From assembly GCA_964473255.1 (NCBI GenBank), contig CAYYOT010000006.1, forward strand, positions 51,717 through 115,716: a DNA stretch of 64,000 bases, given 5' to 3'. Made by a program: the position numbers and the translations under genes. This document shows, piece after piece, positions 1-7,653 of this stretch. Every line of letters starts with the position of its first letter. Position 1 is the stretch's first letter. The notes beneath the pieces were generated by a model, which worked only from the letters and a program-made list of their open reading frames with translations, did no database searches and had not been told where the DNA came from. This DNA is from Kuafuiihalomonas sp964473255. Its GTDB lineage: Bacteria; Myxococcota; Kuafuiibacteriia; Kuafuiibacteriales; Kuafuiibacteriaceae.

Positions 1-1401
1 GCTGTCGATGTCGCCTTCTACACTCGGTGCACCGAGCTCGAAGGCGGCTGTATCTTTCGCCTGGCGAACGAGCTCTACCAGACGATCGCCGACGCCTCCG
101 CCGGGCGGGGCCCGGTCACGGTCACGGTCAGAGGCACCGACGACGATGGAACCGGCGTTGCGGCTTCGGCCTCGATCGAAGTGTCGTTTTCGGCGCGAGC
201 CGTCGAAGGGGGCCTGTACTACTGGGCCGCCGACGCCGAGTCGATCGTGCGGGTGGACTTCGGCGTCGGGAATCAGCCCGAAGTCTATTTCCCATTCGAG
301 CCCTCGGACACCTGCTTCGGCTGCCATGCCCTATCCCCCGACGGTACCCGCATGTCGTTCAGTCGGAACGGCCAGCGCAACGGACAGCTCTATCTCCTCG
401 ACGTCGAGAGCGGCGAACTCCTGATGGCGGGTGACACGGGGGACAAGGAACAGTTTCAGACCTGGAGTCCCGACTCGGCTTTCTTCGCCGGCATCTACGG
501 CGACGACGATCGACCCGACCTTCATGACGCCATCCGCATTCGGAGCGCCGACACGGGGGAAGTCGTCGAGACTATTTCTCTCGGTCACGAGCCGACCCAC
601 CCCGACTGGTCGTCGAGCGGTGACCGGATCGCGTACACCCGAGTGACCCGCCATCGAACGTCCCAACGCCCCGGTCGTGGCGGGATCTCCTTTGTCGAGC
701 AGCTCGATGACGGCTGGAGCGAATCGCGGTCGCTGATCCCGCCCGAAGACGGCTTCAACTACTACAACCCGGCCTACGCTCCGGGAGGCGAGTTCATGGT
801 CTACAACCGCTCGGTGTGCCCGGGGGGAGACAACGGTGATCGGCTTTGTGACGGCGACGCCGACCCGTCCGCGGCTCTCTTCGCCATCCGGTCGAACGGC
901 GGAGACCGCGTCGAGCTGGCGCGCGCCAACGCCGGTGGTCCCGCCGATGAAGGTGAAGTCGAGCTCACCAACACCTTTCCCCGATGGTCGCCATTCGAGG
1001 GTCCGAGGAGGGCGGACGGCTCGGGCCGGATCGTTTGGATGACCTTTTCGTCTCGGCGACGGTACGGGCTCTATCCGCTGCCCGACTCGGGTCAGAGCCT
1101 GCCGGGGCAACTCATGTGGATGGCGGCCGTCGATCCCGATGCGGTGCTCCGGGGCGAAGACGGGAGTTTCCCGGCGTTCGCACTTCCCTTCCAGGATCTG
1201 TCGACGTCGAACCACATCGGGCAATGGACGCGGGAGTTCGTGCCCACCGATCCCGACCCCGGTAATCCTGGCGGCGGGAAGCCCGACGCCGGCGTCTGCG
1301 CCATCTTCGGACAGTCGTGCGCCGACGATCCCGGCATCTGCTGCGACGGCCTCCTCTGCATCACCAGCGTCAACGGCGACGTCTGTCTGTCCAACAATTA
1401 G
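1..1401 (+). CDS. TolB-like beta-propeller protein with a CXXCH motif (5' partial)
   Basis: The frame is open from base 1, so the start lies outside the window; 466 residues are visible. The visible part begins with the end of an Ig/cadherin-like beta domain (T-V-R-G-T-D-D-D-G-T-G pattern), followed by a propeller with repeated W-S-P/S and F-S-R/S blades of the TolB/WD40-like kind. One CXXCH motif (C-F-G-C-H, near base 313) suggests covalent haem c. The C-terminus is a Cys-rich knot-like segment with a C-C pair and CxxxC spacings, common in secreted myxobacterial proteins. It is probably an exported surface or periplasmic protein. The neighbouring minus-strand operon also encodes CXXCH proteins. 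The substrate is unknown. Confidence 0.7.
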   Translation, partial: AVDVAFYTRCTELEGGCIFRLANELYQTIADASAGRGPVTVTVRGTDDDGTGVAASASIEVSFSARAVEGGLYYWAADAESIVRVDFGVGNQPEVYFPFEPSDTCFGCHALSPDGTRMSFSRNGQRNGQLYLLDVESGELLMAGDTGDKEQFQTWSPDSAFFAGIYGDDDRPDLHDAIRIRSADTGEVVETISLGHEPTHPDWSSSGDRIAYTRVTRHRTSQRPGRGGISFVEQLDDGWSESRSLIPPEDGFNYYNPAYAPGGEFMVYNRSVCPGGDNGDRLCDGDADPSAALFAIRSNGGDRVELARANAGGPADEGEVELTNTFPRWSPFEGPRRADGSGRIVWMTFSSRRRYGLYPLPDSGQSLPGQLMWMAAVDPDAVLRGEDGSFPAFALPFQDLSTSNHIGQWTREFVPTDPDPGNPGGGKPDAGVCAIFGQSCADDPGICCDGLLCITSVNGDVCLSNN

Positions 1402-1417
1402 TGCCGGGGGTTCCCGG

Positions 1418-1651
1418 ATGGACGGCAGGCGCGCCGCATCGGTGGCCGCTGAGAGGATGGGGCACATGCGGGCGCTGTGGGACGGAATCGAGCGCATGGT
1501 CTACGTGGTCGATGCGCAGTGGATGACCACGCTCATCGGTCTCATCGACTCGGTTACGCCGATGCACATCCGAGCGGTAGGCCACGATCAGGCGGACGAA
1601 GGGAAGCGCTGGCTGCTCGAGGGAACCTCGCCGGTCCCGGCCTCGGGCTGA
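1418..1651 (+). CDS. Possible truncated SpoIIAA-like (STAS) protein
   Basis: A 77-residue ORF lies between the propeller gene and the DUF1501 gene. Its second half resembles the C-terminal half of SpoIIAA-like proteins: a short hydrophobic strand (M-V-Y-V-V), then D-x-x-W, then a final helix ending in W-L. Normal members are about 120 residues and the N-terminal beta strands are missing here. The upstream frame overlaps the preceding gene, so this is either a short real gene or a remnant. No ribosome binding site stands out. The call rests on pattern similarity only. Confidence 0.35.
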   Translation: MDGRRAASVAAERMGHMRALWDGIERMVYVVDAQWMTTLIGLIDSVTPMHIRAVGHDQADEGKRWLLEGTSPVPASG

Positions 1652-1656
1652 ACGAT

Positions 1657-3024
1657 TCAGCGAAGCAGCGCCGAGATCGGCTCGGCTCGCAAGATGTCGT
1701 CCTCGATACCGGCGGAGCGAAAAACCGTCGTCAGGATGTTTTCGGGCGTAAGTGTCCGGGCGTAGCCGGACGCCTCCTGTTCCGGAGTTGGCCGCTCGAT
1801 GATCTCGCCGGTGGCGAGGTTCACCGGGATCGGGAGCATCCCTATCGACCGACTCGACCCGAACGTTGTCCCCGTCTGGAGACCGGCCCCCGCCAACAAA
1901 CACGAGTTGCAAAGATGGTGGTCGCGGCCATCCAGGTCGTTGAGAAGCGGGGTTCGGCCAAACTCACTAAAGGCCAGGATCGTCGTCTCGTCGAAGATGC
2001 TCCGGCCGTCATCCTCGGGAAGTGGGGTGTACTTGAGGTCGGTGATCAGCGCGGCCAAGGATTCGAAGCCCGCCTCCAAAGCTGGTGCGTGGGTGGCGGC
2101 CCACGCCGAGTGGGTATCGAGGTTGCGCGCAACCCGAACCGAGACGCACTGGCTGATCCCGAACTTCAGCGCCTGCCCGGCGAGGAAGCTCAAGACCTGA
2201 GGGCTGTCCGCCGGGGTGTTGCCTTGAATGGTGTACAGGTCGCGGAGCGCCTGCATCTCGGCGTCGGTCCGCTGCAGGTCGAAGTAGGTACCGAGGTTCT
2301 GGTCGACGTAGCTTCTCGCCCGGAGCCGGTTCGTTTCGAGGCCGGTAACGACCTCGGTCTTGTCGAGTCGCCGTGCGTTGCATCCGGGGCCGTCGTCGTG
2401 GAAGTTCTCGACGGCGGCGAGCACGCTCGCCGGTAGCTGGACGAATGGCGTGAGGGCGACCGTGAGGTCGTCACGACTGTTCACCGTGAAGGGGGCGGCG
2501 TACGTCGGCTGGCCCGGAGCATAGGCTTCGACCCCGGCCGAAAGGTGGGGGATGGCTGAGACGTCACCCTGACGCGCCGCGATCTCGGCCGCCGCCGAGG
2601 ACCCGACGGGGTTGAGGCCTTGGGGAAACTTACCGGTGATGAAGTAGCGCCGGCCGACCTCGTGGGCAGCCGTCCCGGGATCGATGCCGTTGACGATGGC
2701 GAGATCCGACGCATGGTCCAGCATCGACGCGGGCACGGCCGGTCCGAAGCTCATCCCCCGGCGCTCCTGGATGCCGCGCGCCTGATACATCGCGGCGAGC
2801 TGAGCGTACGCGGGGTCGATTCGGTCCTCCGTCGGACTCGTGGTTCCAGGGTCGCGAGGGTCCAAGCCCAGCAGCAGGTCCCACCCGCCTTCGAAGTATG
2901 CGAACACGAATCGGCGCTGGGGGGCGACCGCGGCCGCGGCCTGGCGCCCGACCAGACTGGACAGGCTGAAGCCCGCCACGGTCGTGCCGGCGATGGAAAC
3001 GAACTGTCGTCGGTTGATCTTCAT
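1657..3024 (-). CDS. DUF1501 family protein, Tat-exported
   Basis: A 455-residue protein. The N-terminus has a twin-arginine signal (N-R-R-Q-F followed by a hydrophobic stretch and A-A-A-A), so export by Tat is expected. The mature part has the DUF1501 layout: an F-E-G-G-W-D start, a middle H-x-x-G-R-R block, and a late E-F-G-R-T followed by G-R-D-H-H. This family is related to the alkaline phosphatase/sulfatase fold and is usually encoded next to DUF1592/DUF1549-type haem proteins, as here. It is the last gene of a four-gene minus-strand operon, 12 bp after the preceding small lipoprotein. Function is not established. Confidence 0.85.
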   Translation of the reverse strand: MKINRRQFVSIAGTTVAGFSLSSLVGRQAAAAVAPQRRFVFAYFEGGWDLLLGLDPRDPGTTSPTEDRIDPAYAQLAAMYQARGIQERRGMSFGPAVPASMLDHASDLAIVNGIDPGTAAHEVGRRYFITGKFPQGLNPVGSSAAAEIAARQGDVSAIPHLSAGVEAYAPGQPTYAAPFTVNSRDDLTVALTPFVQLPASVLAAVENFHDDGPGCNARRLDKTEVVTGLETNRLRARSYVDQNLGTYFDLQRTDAEMQALRDLYTIQGNTPADSPQVLSFLAGQALKFGISQCVSVRVARNLDTHSAWAATHAPALEAGFESLAALITDLKYTPLPEDDGRSIFDETTILAFSEFGRTPLLNDLDGRDHHLCNSCLLAGAGLQTGTTFGSSRSIGMLPIPVNLATGEIIERPTPEQEASGYARTLTPENILTTVFRSAGIEDDILRAEPISALLR

Positions 3025-3036
3025 CGCGGGGTCTCC

Positions 3037-3654
3037 TCAGTACAGCAGGAATTCGGGCGAGGTTCCGGCGGCTATGCAGACCGCCCACAACCCCTCGACG
3101 GCGTCGTCCGGCCCGGCCTGGACCGTCTTCAGTCGTTCGACGTCGGCATCGGCGGCTTCGCCCGTGATGCCGGTGAAGCGCGCCCAGATGTGCCGTAGGT
3201 TTTCGTCTTGGTCCTCGAAGCGGCTCAAGATCCGTTCGGCGACCGGACGCTCCGCGTCGGCGCGCAGGATGTCGCTGCAGAAGAACGCGGCGAGATCGAC
3301 CATGAACTTCATGAACAGCGGGGTGGGTTCGTACGACGGCTCGTTGACGCTGCGGAAGTCGGGCTCGCCCAGGGTGAGCGCGAGGTTGTCGGGTAGCTGA
3401 CTGGAGCCGAGGGGAACGCCGCGCACGATGTCCCAGGAACGCTCGAGCTGGGCGACCGACAGTCGCCGAGGCTCGGCGGCCACCTGGTCGAGACCCGGGA
3501 TCCGGTCGGGGTTCTGGGGCTTCCAGGAGTCTTCCTCCACGTCGACCGGCTGCGTCGGCAGCTCGATGTCGAGGTCATCCGCCCCGCTCGTGGGAGCGAC
3601 CTCGCTGTTGCAGGCCCAAAGGGCCGCGGGGACGATCAGCAGGATGCGTTTCAT
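3037..3654 (-). CDS. Putative lipoprotein, unknown function
   Basis: 205 residues. The ATG overlaps the stop of the upstream gene (ATGA), which supports this start over longer in-frame alternatives. The first 16 residues form a lipoprotein-like signal (M-K-R, hydrophobic core, A-L-W-A-C). The rest is soluble and helical, with an L-S-x-x-Q-L-E-R-S-W block seen in proteins of DUF1592-type operons. No CXXCH is present. The gene sits between a haem protein and the Tat-exported DUF1501 protein and is probably a partner of both. No family was recognised with confidence. Confidence 0.7.
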   Translation of the reverse strand: MKRILLIVPAALWACNSEVAPTSGADDLDIELPTQPVDVEEDSWKPQNPDRIPGLDQVAAEPRRLSVAQLERSWDIVRGVPLGSSQLPDNLALTLGEPDFRSVNEPSYEPTPLFMKFMVDLAAFFCSDILRADAERPVAERILSRFEDQDENLRHIWARFTGITGEAADADVERLKTVQAGPDDAVEGLWAVCIAAGTSPEFLLY

Positions 3655-5339
3655 CAGCGAGTCCTCCCGTAGGCGGGCGAAGTGACGATCGCTTCGACCA
3701 GCTTGTCCAGCCGTCGCCCCGACGCATCGAAGGTCACGACCAACTCCGGTATGATGGTCGCCGACTCTTCGGGCGTCGGCGCTCGATGCATGATCCTCGT
3801 CCATAGTCGGCTCGCGACGCACGACTGGATCGTGCCGTCGGCGATCGAGGCTTCGACTCGCGCTCCGGGGCCTTCCTCGATGAAGCGATGCTCTTCGGGG
3901 GGGCGGAACACGTAACTGTTCAAGGCACCATAGAACGCCTGTTCCTCGGGACCTGGTGGGTTGAGGTTGTACAGGCGAAGACACTGGTACAGGCGCTCGG
4001 GGCTGTCGATCGGCGCCCGACAGCTTTCATCGTCGTTGACGTTCGTTGGGAATGCGTCTTCCGACATGTATCCGAAGCCGTACTCCGTGAATCGACCCCA
4101 GTGCGCCGCGAGCGGCTCCAGCGTGACGTGGCAGGCATCGCAGCCGCAGCGCTTCGTCAGATCGGAGAACTGCGAGCATTCCTCGAAGGGGGAGGGCAGC
4201 GGCCCGTTCGGCACGAAGGAGCGGCACTCGAAGGCATCGTAGTACCGATGCGCCCGCATGCGGTTGCCGGCGAAGCGCAAAAGGAAGCCCGGACTCGTCA
4301 GCACGCCAGCGTGGCTCGGGCTGCCGGCGCCGGAAAGCCACCTGCGGTCGGTGTAGTCGAGGACCGGGATCGTCCAGTCCTCCGGCTCGCCCTCGTACAC
4401 GTCGAAGCTCAGGGGCGCCTGATACCGAACGTAGTGGGCGAGCGGACCGTTCCAATCGACCTGGGCCGAGGTCAGGAGGTCCTCGTAAGGCCTTCGCTCT
4501 TCGACGACGCGGTCGACCATCCGCATCTGCTGTTCCACCAGGCTCTGCCGGACCTCCTGGATCACCTCGAAGGGTGCACAGTGGCGAAGGCCGGCACCGC
4601 ATCCGCAGCCGGGCGCCAAGAAAGCGAAGGGTGAATCACACGCCACCTCGGTCCTTCGGGGCGGCTCCGACAGAAAGCGAGAGAAACCGGAGATGGCGGC
4701 GCAGGTCGGCTCGGCAAAGGGATAGCGGTCGGCGGGACCGGGACAGAGCGTGCTGGTCGGTCGGTCGAGGGCATCGATCGCGCAGACCTTTACTGTCGTG
4801 CCGGGAGCCCAGTAGGGTTCAACTTCGACGTAGCCTTCGGCGTAGGCAACCAAGGCGTCGCCGACCATCACCGGCTCGAGGATGACCTTGCCGTCATCGG
4901 TGAACCGGGCCGGCTCGTTGGTGCACGGCTGATAGAGCGCCCCGGCACCGACGGTGCGGACGAAGACCGAGCGGACCGGACTGAAGTAGATCACCGTACC
5001 GTCACCGGCCGGGTACGGGTAGAGCTGATGGGTCGGCGGGACGAGCTCGACGATGTCGACGTTGGGCCACAAGAGCTCTTCGTGGTGTTCCCGCATCACG
5101 TCGCGGAAGGCATCCGACTCCAGATACGATGCGATGACGTCCCCACCAATGGCGTCCGCCTCGATGACGGCAGCCATCTCCTCAGGAAGGGGAACGTGGT
5201 TTCGAAGATCGAGGCTCAGCCGCCGGAGCAGCCGCGTGGGGGACAGCGCCTGCGAAGCTTCACACTGCTCGTCGGCGGCGGCCAAGCTCGGCAGCAGAGT
5301 GACGATCGGCGCCAATAGCCAAGGGTGGAGTCTGCTCAT
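3654..5339 (-). CDS. Secreted DUF1592/DUF1549-like haem protein
   Basis: 561 residues with a Sec signal (positively charged start, hydrophobic core, A-A-A-D). An early L-L-R-R-L-S-L-D-L-R motif is the signature of DUF1549/PSD-type domains. One CXXCH (C-D-A-C-H) in the second half follows an R-M-R-A-H helix that resembles DUF1592. Several other Cys pairs, including C-G-C-G, may form disulfides. It is translationally coupled to the downstream lipoprotein (ATGA) and starts 8 bp after the upstream gene. Such proteins, paired with DUF1501, occur widely in Planctomycetota and Myxococcota, but their reaction is unknown. Confidence 0.75.
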   Translation of the reverse strand: MSRLHPWLLAPIVTLLPSLAAADEQCEASQALSPTRLLRRLSLDLRNHVPLPEEMAAVIEADAIGGDVIASYLESDAFRDVMREHHEELLWPNVDIVELVPPTHQLYPYPAGDGTVIYFSPVRSVFVRTVGAGALYQPCTNEPARFTDDGKVILEPVMVGDALVAYAEGYVEVEPYWAPGTTVKVCAIDALDRPTSTLCPGPADRYPFAEPTCAAISGFSRFLSEPPRRTEVACDSPFAFLAPGCGCGAGLRHCAPFEVIQEVRQSLVEQQMRMVDRVVEERRPYEDLLTSAQVDWNGPLAHYVRYQAPLSFDVYEGEPEDWTIPVLDYTDRRWLSGAGSPSHAGVLTSPGFLLRFAGNRMRAHRYYDAFECRSFVPNGPLPSPFEECSQFSDLTKRCGCDACHVTLEPLAAHWGRFTEYGFGYMSEDAFPTNVNDDESCRAPIDSPERLYQCLRLYNLNPPGPEEQAFYGALNSYVFRPPEEHRFIEEGPGARVEASIADGTIQSCVASRLWTRIMHRAPTPEESATIIPELVVTFDASGRRLDKLVEAIVTSPAYGRTR

Positions 5340-5347
5340 GCTCTACC

Positions 5348-6562
5348 TCATTCCGGTGCTCCGGCCTCGAGCCATCGCTCGAGTACCGAATAGTCTTCGG
5401 GGGTTAGTCGGTCGTTGGGGGGGCATAGGCCCGCCCCGCATCGCGGCATGTCCCCACTTTGAACCCGACGAAGGGAGTCGGAACCCACCCGTCGCGCATA
5501 GTCGTAATCGGTGAAGTCCTCGCCGCGGTCCGCGTGACAGTCGACGCAACCCTCGCTCCGCAGCCATGGCAGGACGTCTTGCGAAAAGCCCACGCGGGAT
5601 GCGTCGGCGAGCCATCCGTGGGCGGTGGAGCTGGTCAGAGCCCAGACGTCGCCGGTGGGGGCGAACACGAGGCTCGACACCTCTTCGTCCATGATCCGCT
5701 GCGCCGGATCGCCATAGACGAACACACCGTCGCCGGAACGCCACCAAAGCTTGCCGTCGCTCCCCGTCCCCAGGTCCGTCGGGGCGCTCGAGAGCTCGTA
5801 GGCCGTCCAGCCGTCGCGTGGTGCGCTGGTCTCGTAGATCGCATCCGAGCCCACCCACCAGCGCCCTCCGTTTCGGGCGACGCTCAGAGAACCGGCGATC
5901 GAGCCCGCGGTATCCTGCAGCTCGATACCGTTCGGCGTAACGACGAGAAGACGGACGGTATCGCTCCAAGCGACCATCACCGATGTGCCGTCGGCCGAGA
6001 CGTCCAGGTCTACGATGTCCAGGGGCGACGGCACGTCGTAGCTGGAAAACGACTCCGCCGCGAGCCGAACGAGTCCGCCGGCCGTGGTCAGCCATAGCCC
6101 ATCGAGGGGGGAGACCGCCGTGGTGAAGGCTCGGCGGACTCCGGTGAGACTCGGGTCGACCACCACGTGAAATCGTCCTTCGGTCCGATACAAACCGTTG
6201 GTGCCCACGACCCAAGCGCCCCCGGCTGGTCGAGGCGCGATCGCTACGACATCGGCAACGGGGACGTCTGCGCCGTCGGAAGCGAAGAGCTCGAGACGCT
6301 CGAGGCCCTGAGAGCCGGCGGAAAACAGGTCCGATCGTCGCGCCACGAGGAGCTCTCCGGCAGCGGTGACCCCCGCGGTCGTGAAGCCCTCCGGCAGGTC
6401 TCGGGTGCGCACCGGAGAGCGCGAAGCAGCTTCCACGCGGAGCTCGCGTCGCTGGATGGCGTCGACCGGCTCCGTCGGGCCGCTGCCCATGCCGGGAGAC
6501 TCGGAGCCGCAGCCCGCGAGCACCGTGACCCCGCACGCGGCCGCGAGCGTGCGCACGTTCAT
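5348..6562 (-). CDS. Lipoprotein beta-propeller with C-terminal CXXCH
   Basis: 404 residues from the chosen ATG, which gives a lipoprotein signal ending L-A-G-C; the longer in-frame start would bury it. The middle is a chain of short repeats with W-V-G-T/S-N-G-L-Y and L-W-x-x-S/T-G-G-L patterns typical of two-component-regulator-type propellers. The C-terminal 80 residues carry C-V-D-C-H and a later R-x-x-x-G-D-M-P-R-C followed by a W-L-E-A-G helix, the layout of a small cytochrome c domain with a possible distal Met. First gene of the minus-strand operon. It probably senses or transfers electrons in the envelope. Confidence 0.7.
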   Translation of the reverse strand: MNVRTLAAACGVTVLAGCGSESPGMGSGPTEPVDAIQRRELRVEAASRSPVRTRDLPEGFTTAGVTAAGELLVARRSDLFSAGSQGLERLELFASDGADVPVADVVAIAPRPAGGAWVVGTNGLYRTEGRFHVVVDPSLTGVRRAFTTAVSPLDGLWLTTAGGLVRLAAESFSSYDVPSPLDIVDLDVSADGTSVMVAWSDTVRLLVVTPNGIELQDTAGSIAGSLSVARNGGRWWVGSDAIYETSAPRDGWTAYELSSAPTDLGTGSDGKLWWRSGDGVFVYGDPAQRIMDEEVSSLVFAPTGDVWALTSSTAHGWLADASRVGFSQDVLPWLRSEGCVDCHADRGEDFTDYDYARRVGSDSLRRVQSGDMPRCGAGLCPPNDRLTPEDYSVLERWLEAGAPE

Positions 6563-6707
6563 CCGACGGCTCCTCGCGGAGGGGCGATACGACCGATCAC
6601 AAACATACGTTGGTCCGGATACCGCAAGTATGTGCAAAAACGGATCCGATCGGAACATGACGTGAAGGGTCAGGGAAAATCAGATTGTGGAACGACACGG
6701 CTCGGCG
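6563..6707. promoter_or_regulatory. Upstream region of the haem/DUF1501 operon with an inverted repeat
   Basis: This 145 bp gap holds the promoter of the minus-strand operon. An inverted repeat ACATAC-N19-GTATGT lies at 6603-6633. It could be an operator but the arms are only 6 bp long. No clear -35/-10 pair was identified. Confidence 0.3.
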
Positions 6708-7589
6708 TCAGGCCGTGTTGCGGAACACATGGATGAGTTCGAGCAGGCGGTTATCACCGAGGCGAGCGGCGAGCTCCCGGATTCTGAGTCCGCTGGCGCC
6801 CTGCCACGCCAGGTCCGACGGAGTCTCGTCGATGGGGACGTCGGTCCGGAGTACGGCGAGCCGCTTGTACAGTCGGGCCTCTTCCGCATGCTCGGCCAGG
6901 CTCCGAGCGAGCGAGGCGGCCCCCCGGACCTTGACCGTCCACTCTGCGGCATCACCGGGGATGGCTTCCATGTGCTCGTACTCGGCCAGAACCGCGGCCG
7001 CGCTCTTGGCACCCCACCGGGGGACGCCTGGAATCCCGTCGGCCGAGTCCCCCACCAGGCCGAGGAAGTCCGGAATGGAGTCGGGGCCAACTCCGAACTT
7101 TTCGGTCACACCAGCCTCGTCGAGGATTCGCCGCTGGATTCGATTAACGGCGATGATCGTCTGCCCCCGGACGACCTGGGCCAGGTCCTTGTCGGGCGAG
7201 CAGATCAAGACCTGGTCGACGTCGGGATGCTCGGCGAACTTCACGGCGGCGCTGGCCAAAGCGTCGTCTGCCTCGAACTCGACCATCGGCCACACCACGA
7301 ACCCCAGAGCGCTCGCCATCTCTTCGGCCAGGGGAAACTGCTGGTAGAGGTCGGGATCGATACCGTCCCCAGTTTTGTAACCCGGAAAGAGTTCATTTCG
7401 AAAGGACTCGATGACTCGATCGAACGCAACTGCAACATGAGTTGCGCCGTCCTCGCGGACGAGCCGGAGGAGCGAGCGGGCGAGACCCCGGACGGCACCC
7501 ACCTCGAATCCGTCCTTGGTGGTGGCGGAGGGGGCCCCGAAGTAGGCGCGGAACAGCTCGAAGGTCCCGTCCACGAGATGGATCTTCAT
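6708..7589 (-). CDS. 5'-3' exonuclease (Pol I N-terminal domain type)
   Basis: 293 residues, the length of stand-alone 5'-3' exonucleases. Visible family features are the start I-H-L-V-D-G-T, an acidic cluster E-F-E-A-D-D-A-L, then S-P-D-K-D-L-A-Q-V and the metal-binding V-G-D-S-A-D-G-I-P-G-V, followed by the helix-hairpin-helix G-A-K-S-A-A-A-V-L. It should act on flaps and gapped DNA in repair or replication. There is no polymerase domain. It is divergent from pilT with a 64 bp gap. A full-length polA may lie elsewhere. Confidence 0.85.
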   Translation of the reverse strand: MKIHLVDGTFELFRAYFGAPSATTKDGFEVGAVRGLARSLLRLVREDGATHVAVAFDRVIESFRNELFPGYKTGDGIDPDLYQQFPLAEEMASALGFVVWPMVEFEADDALASAAVKFAEHPDVDQVLICSPDKDLAQVVRGQTIIAVNRIQRRILDEAGVTEKFGVGPDSIPDFLGLVGDSADGIPGVPRWGAKSAAAVLAEYEHMEAIPGDAAEWTVKVRGAASLARSLAEHAEEARLYKRLAVLRTDVPIDETPSDLAWQGASGLRIRELAARLGDNRLLELIHVFRNTA

Positions 7590-7641
7590 CGGTACGATAG
7601 TCTGGCGGGGCGGGACGTGGCGGTCGAGCCGAAAGGCCTGC

Positions 7642-7647
7642 TATAAA
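7642..7647 (+). promoter_or_regulatory. Possible -10 box for pilT
   Basis: TATAAA ends 6 bp before the GTG start of pilT. If this is the -10 box, the transcript would begin at or very near the GTG and be leaderless. No convincing -35 hexamer is seen at 16-18 bp upstream. Confidence 0.3.
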
Positions 7648-7653
7648 ACCTCC

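Noticed and set aside
331..1497. The 388-residue minus-strand frame opposite the propeller gene
   Set aside because: Arg/Val/Asp-rich shadow composition, no domain, fully overlapped by a well-supported gene.
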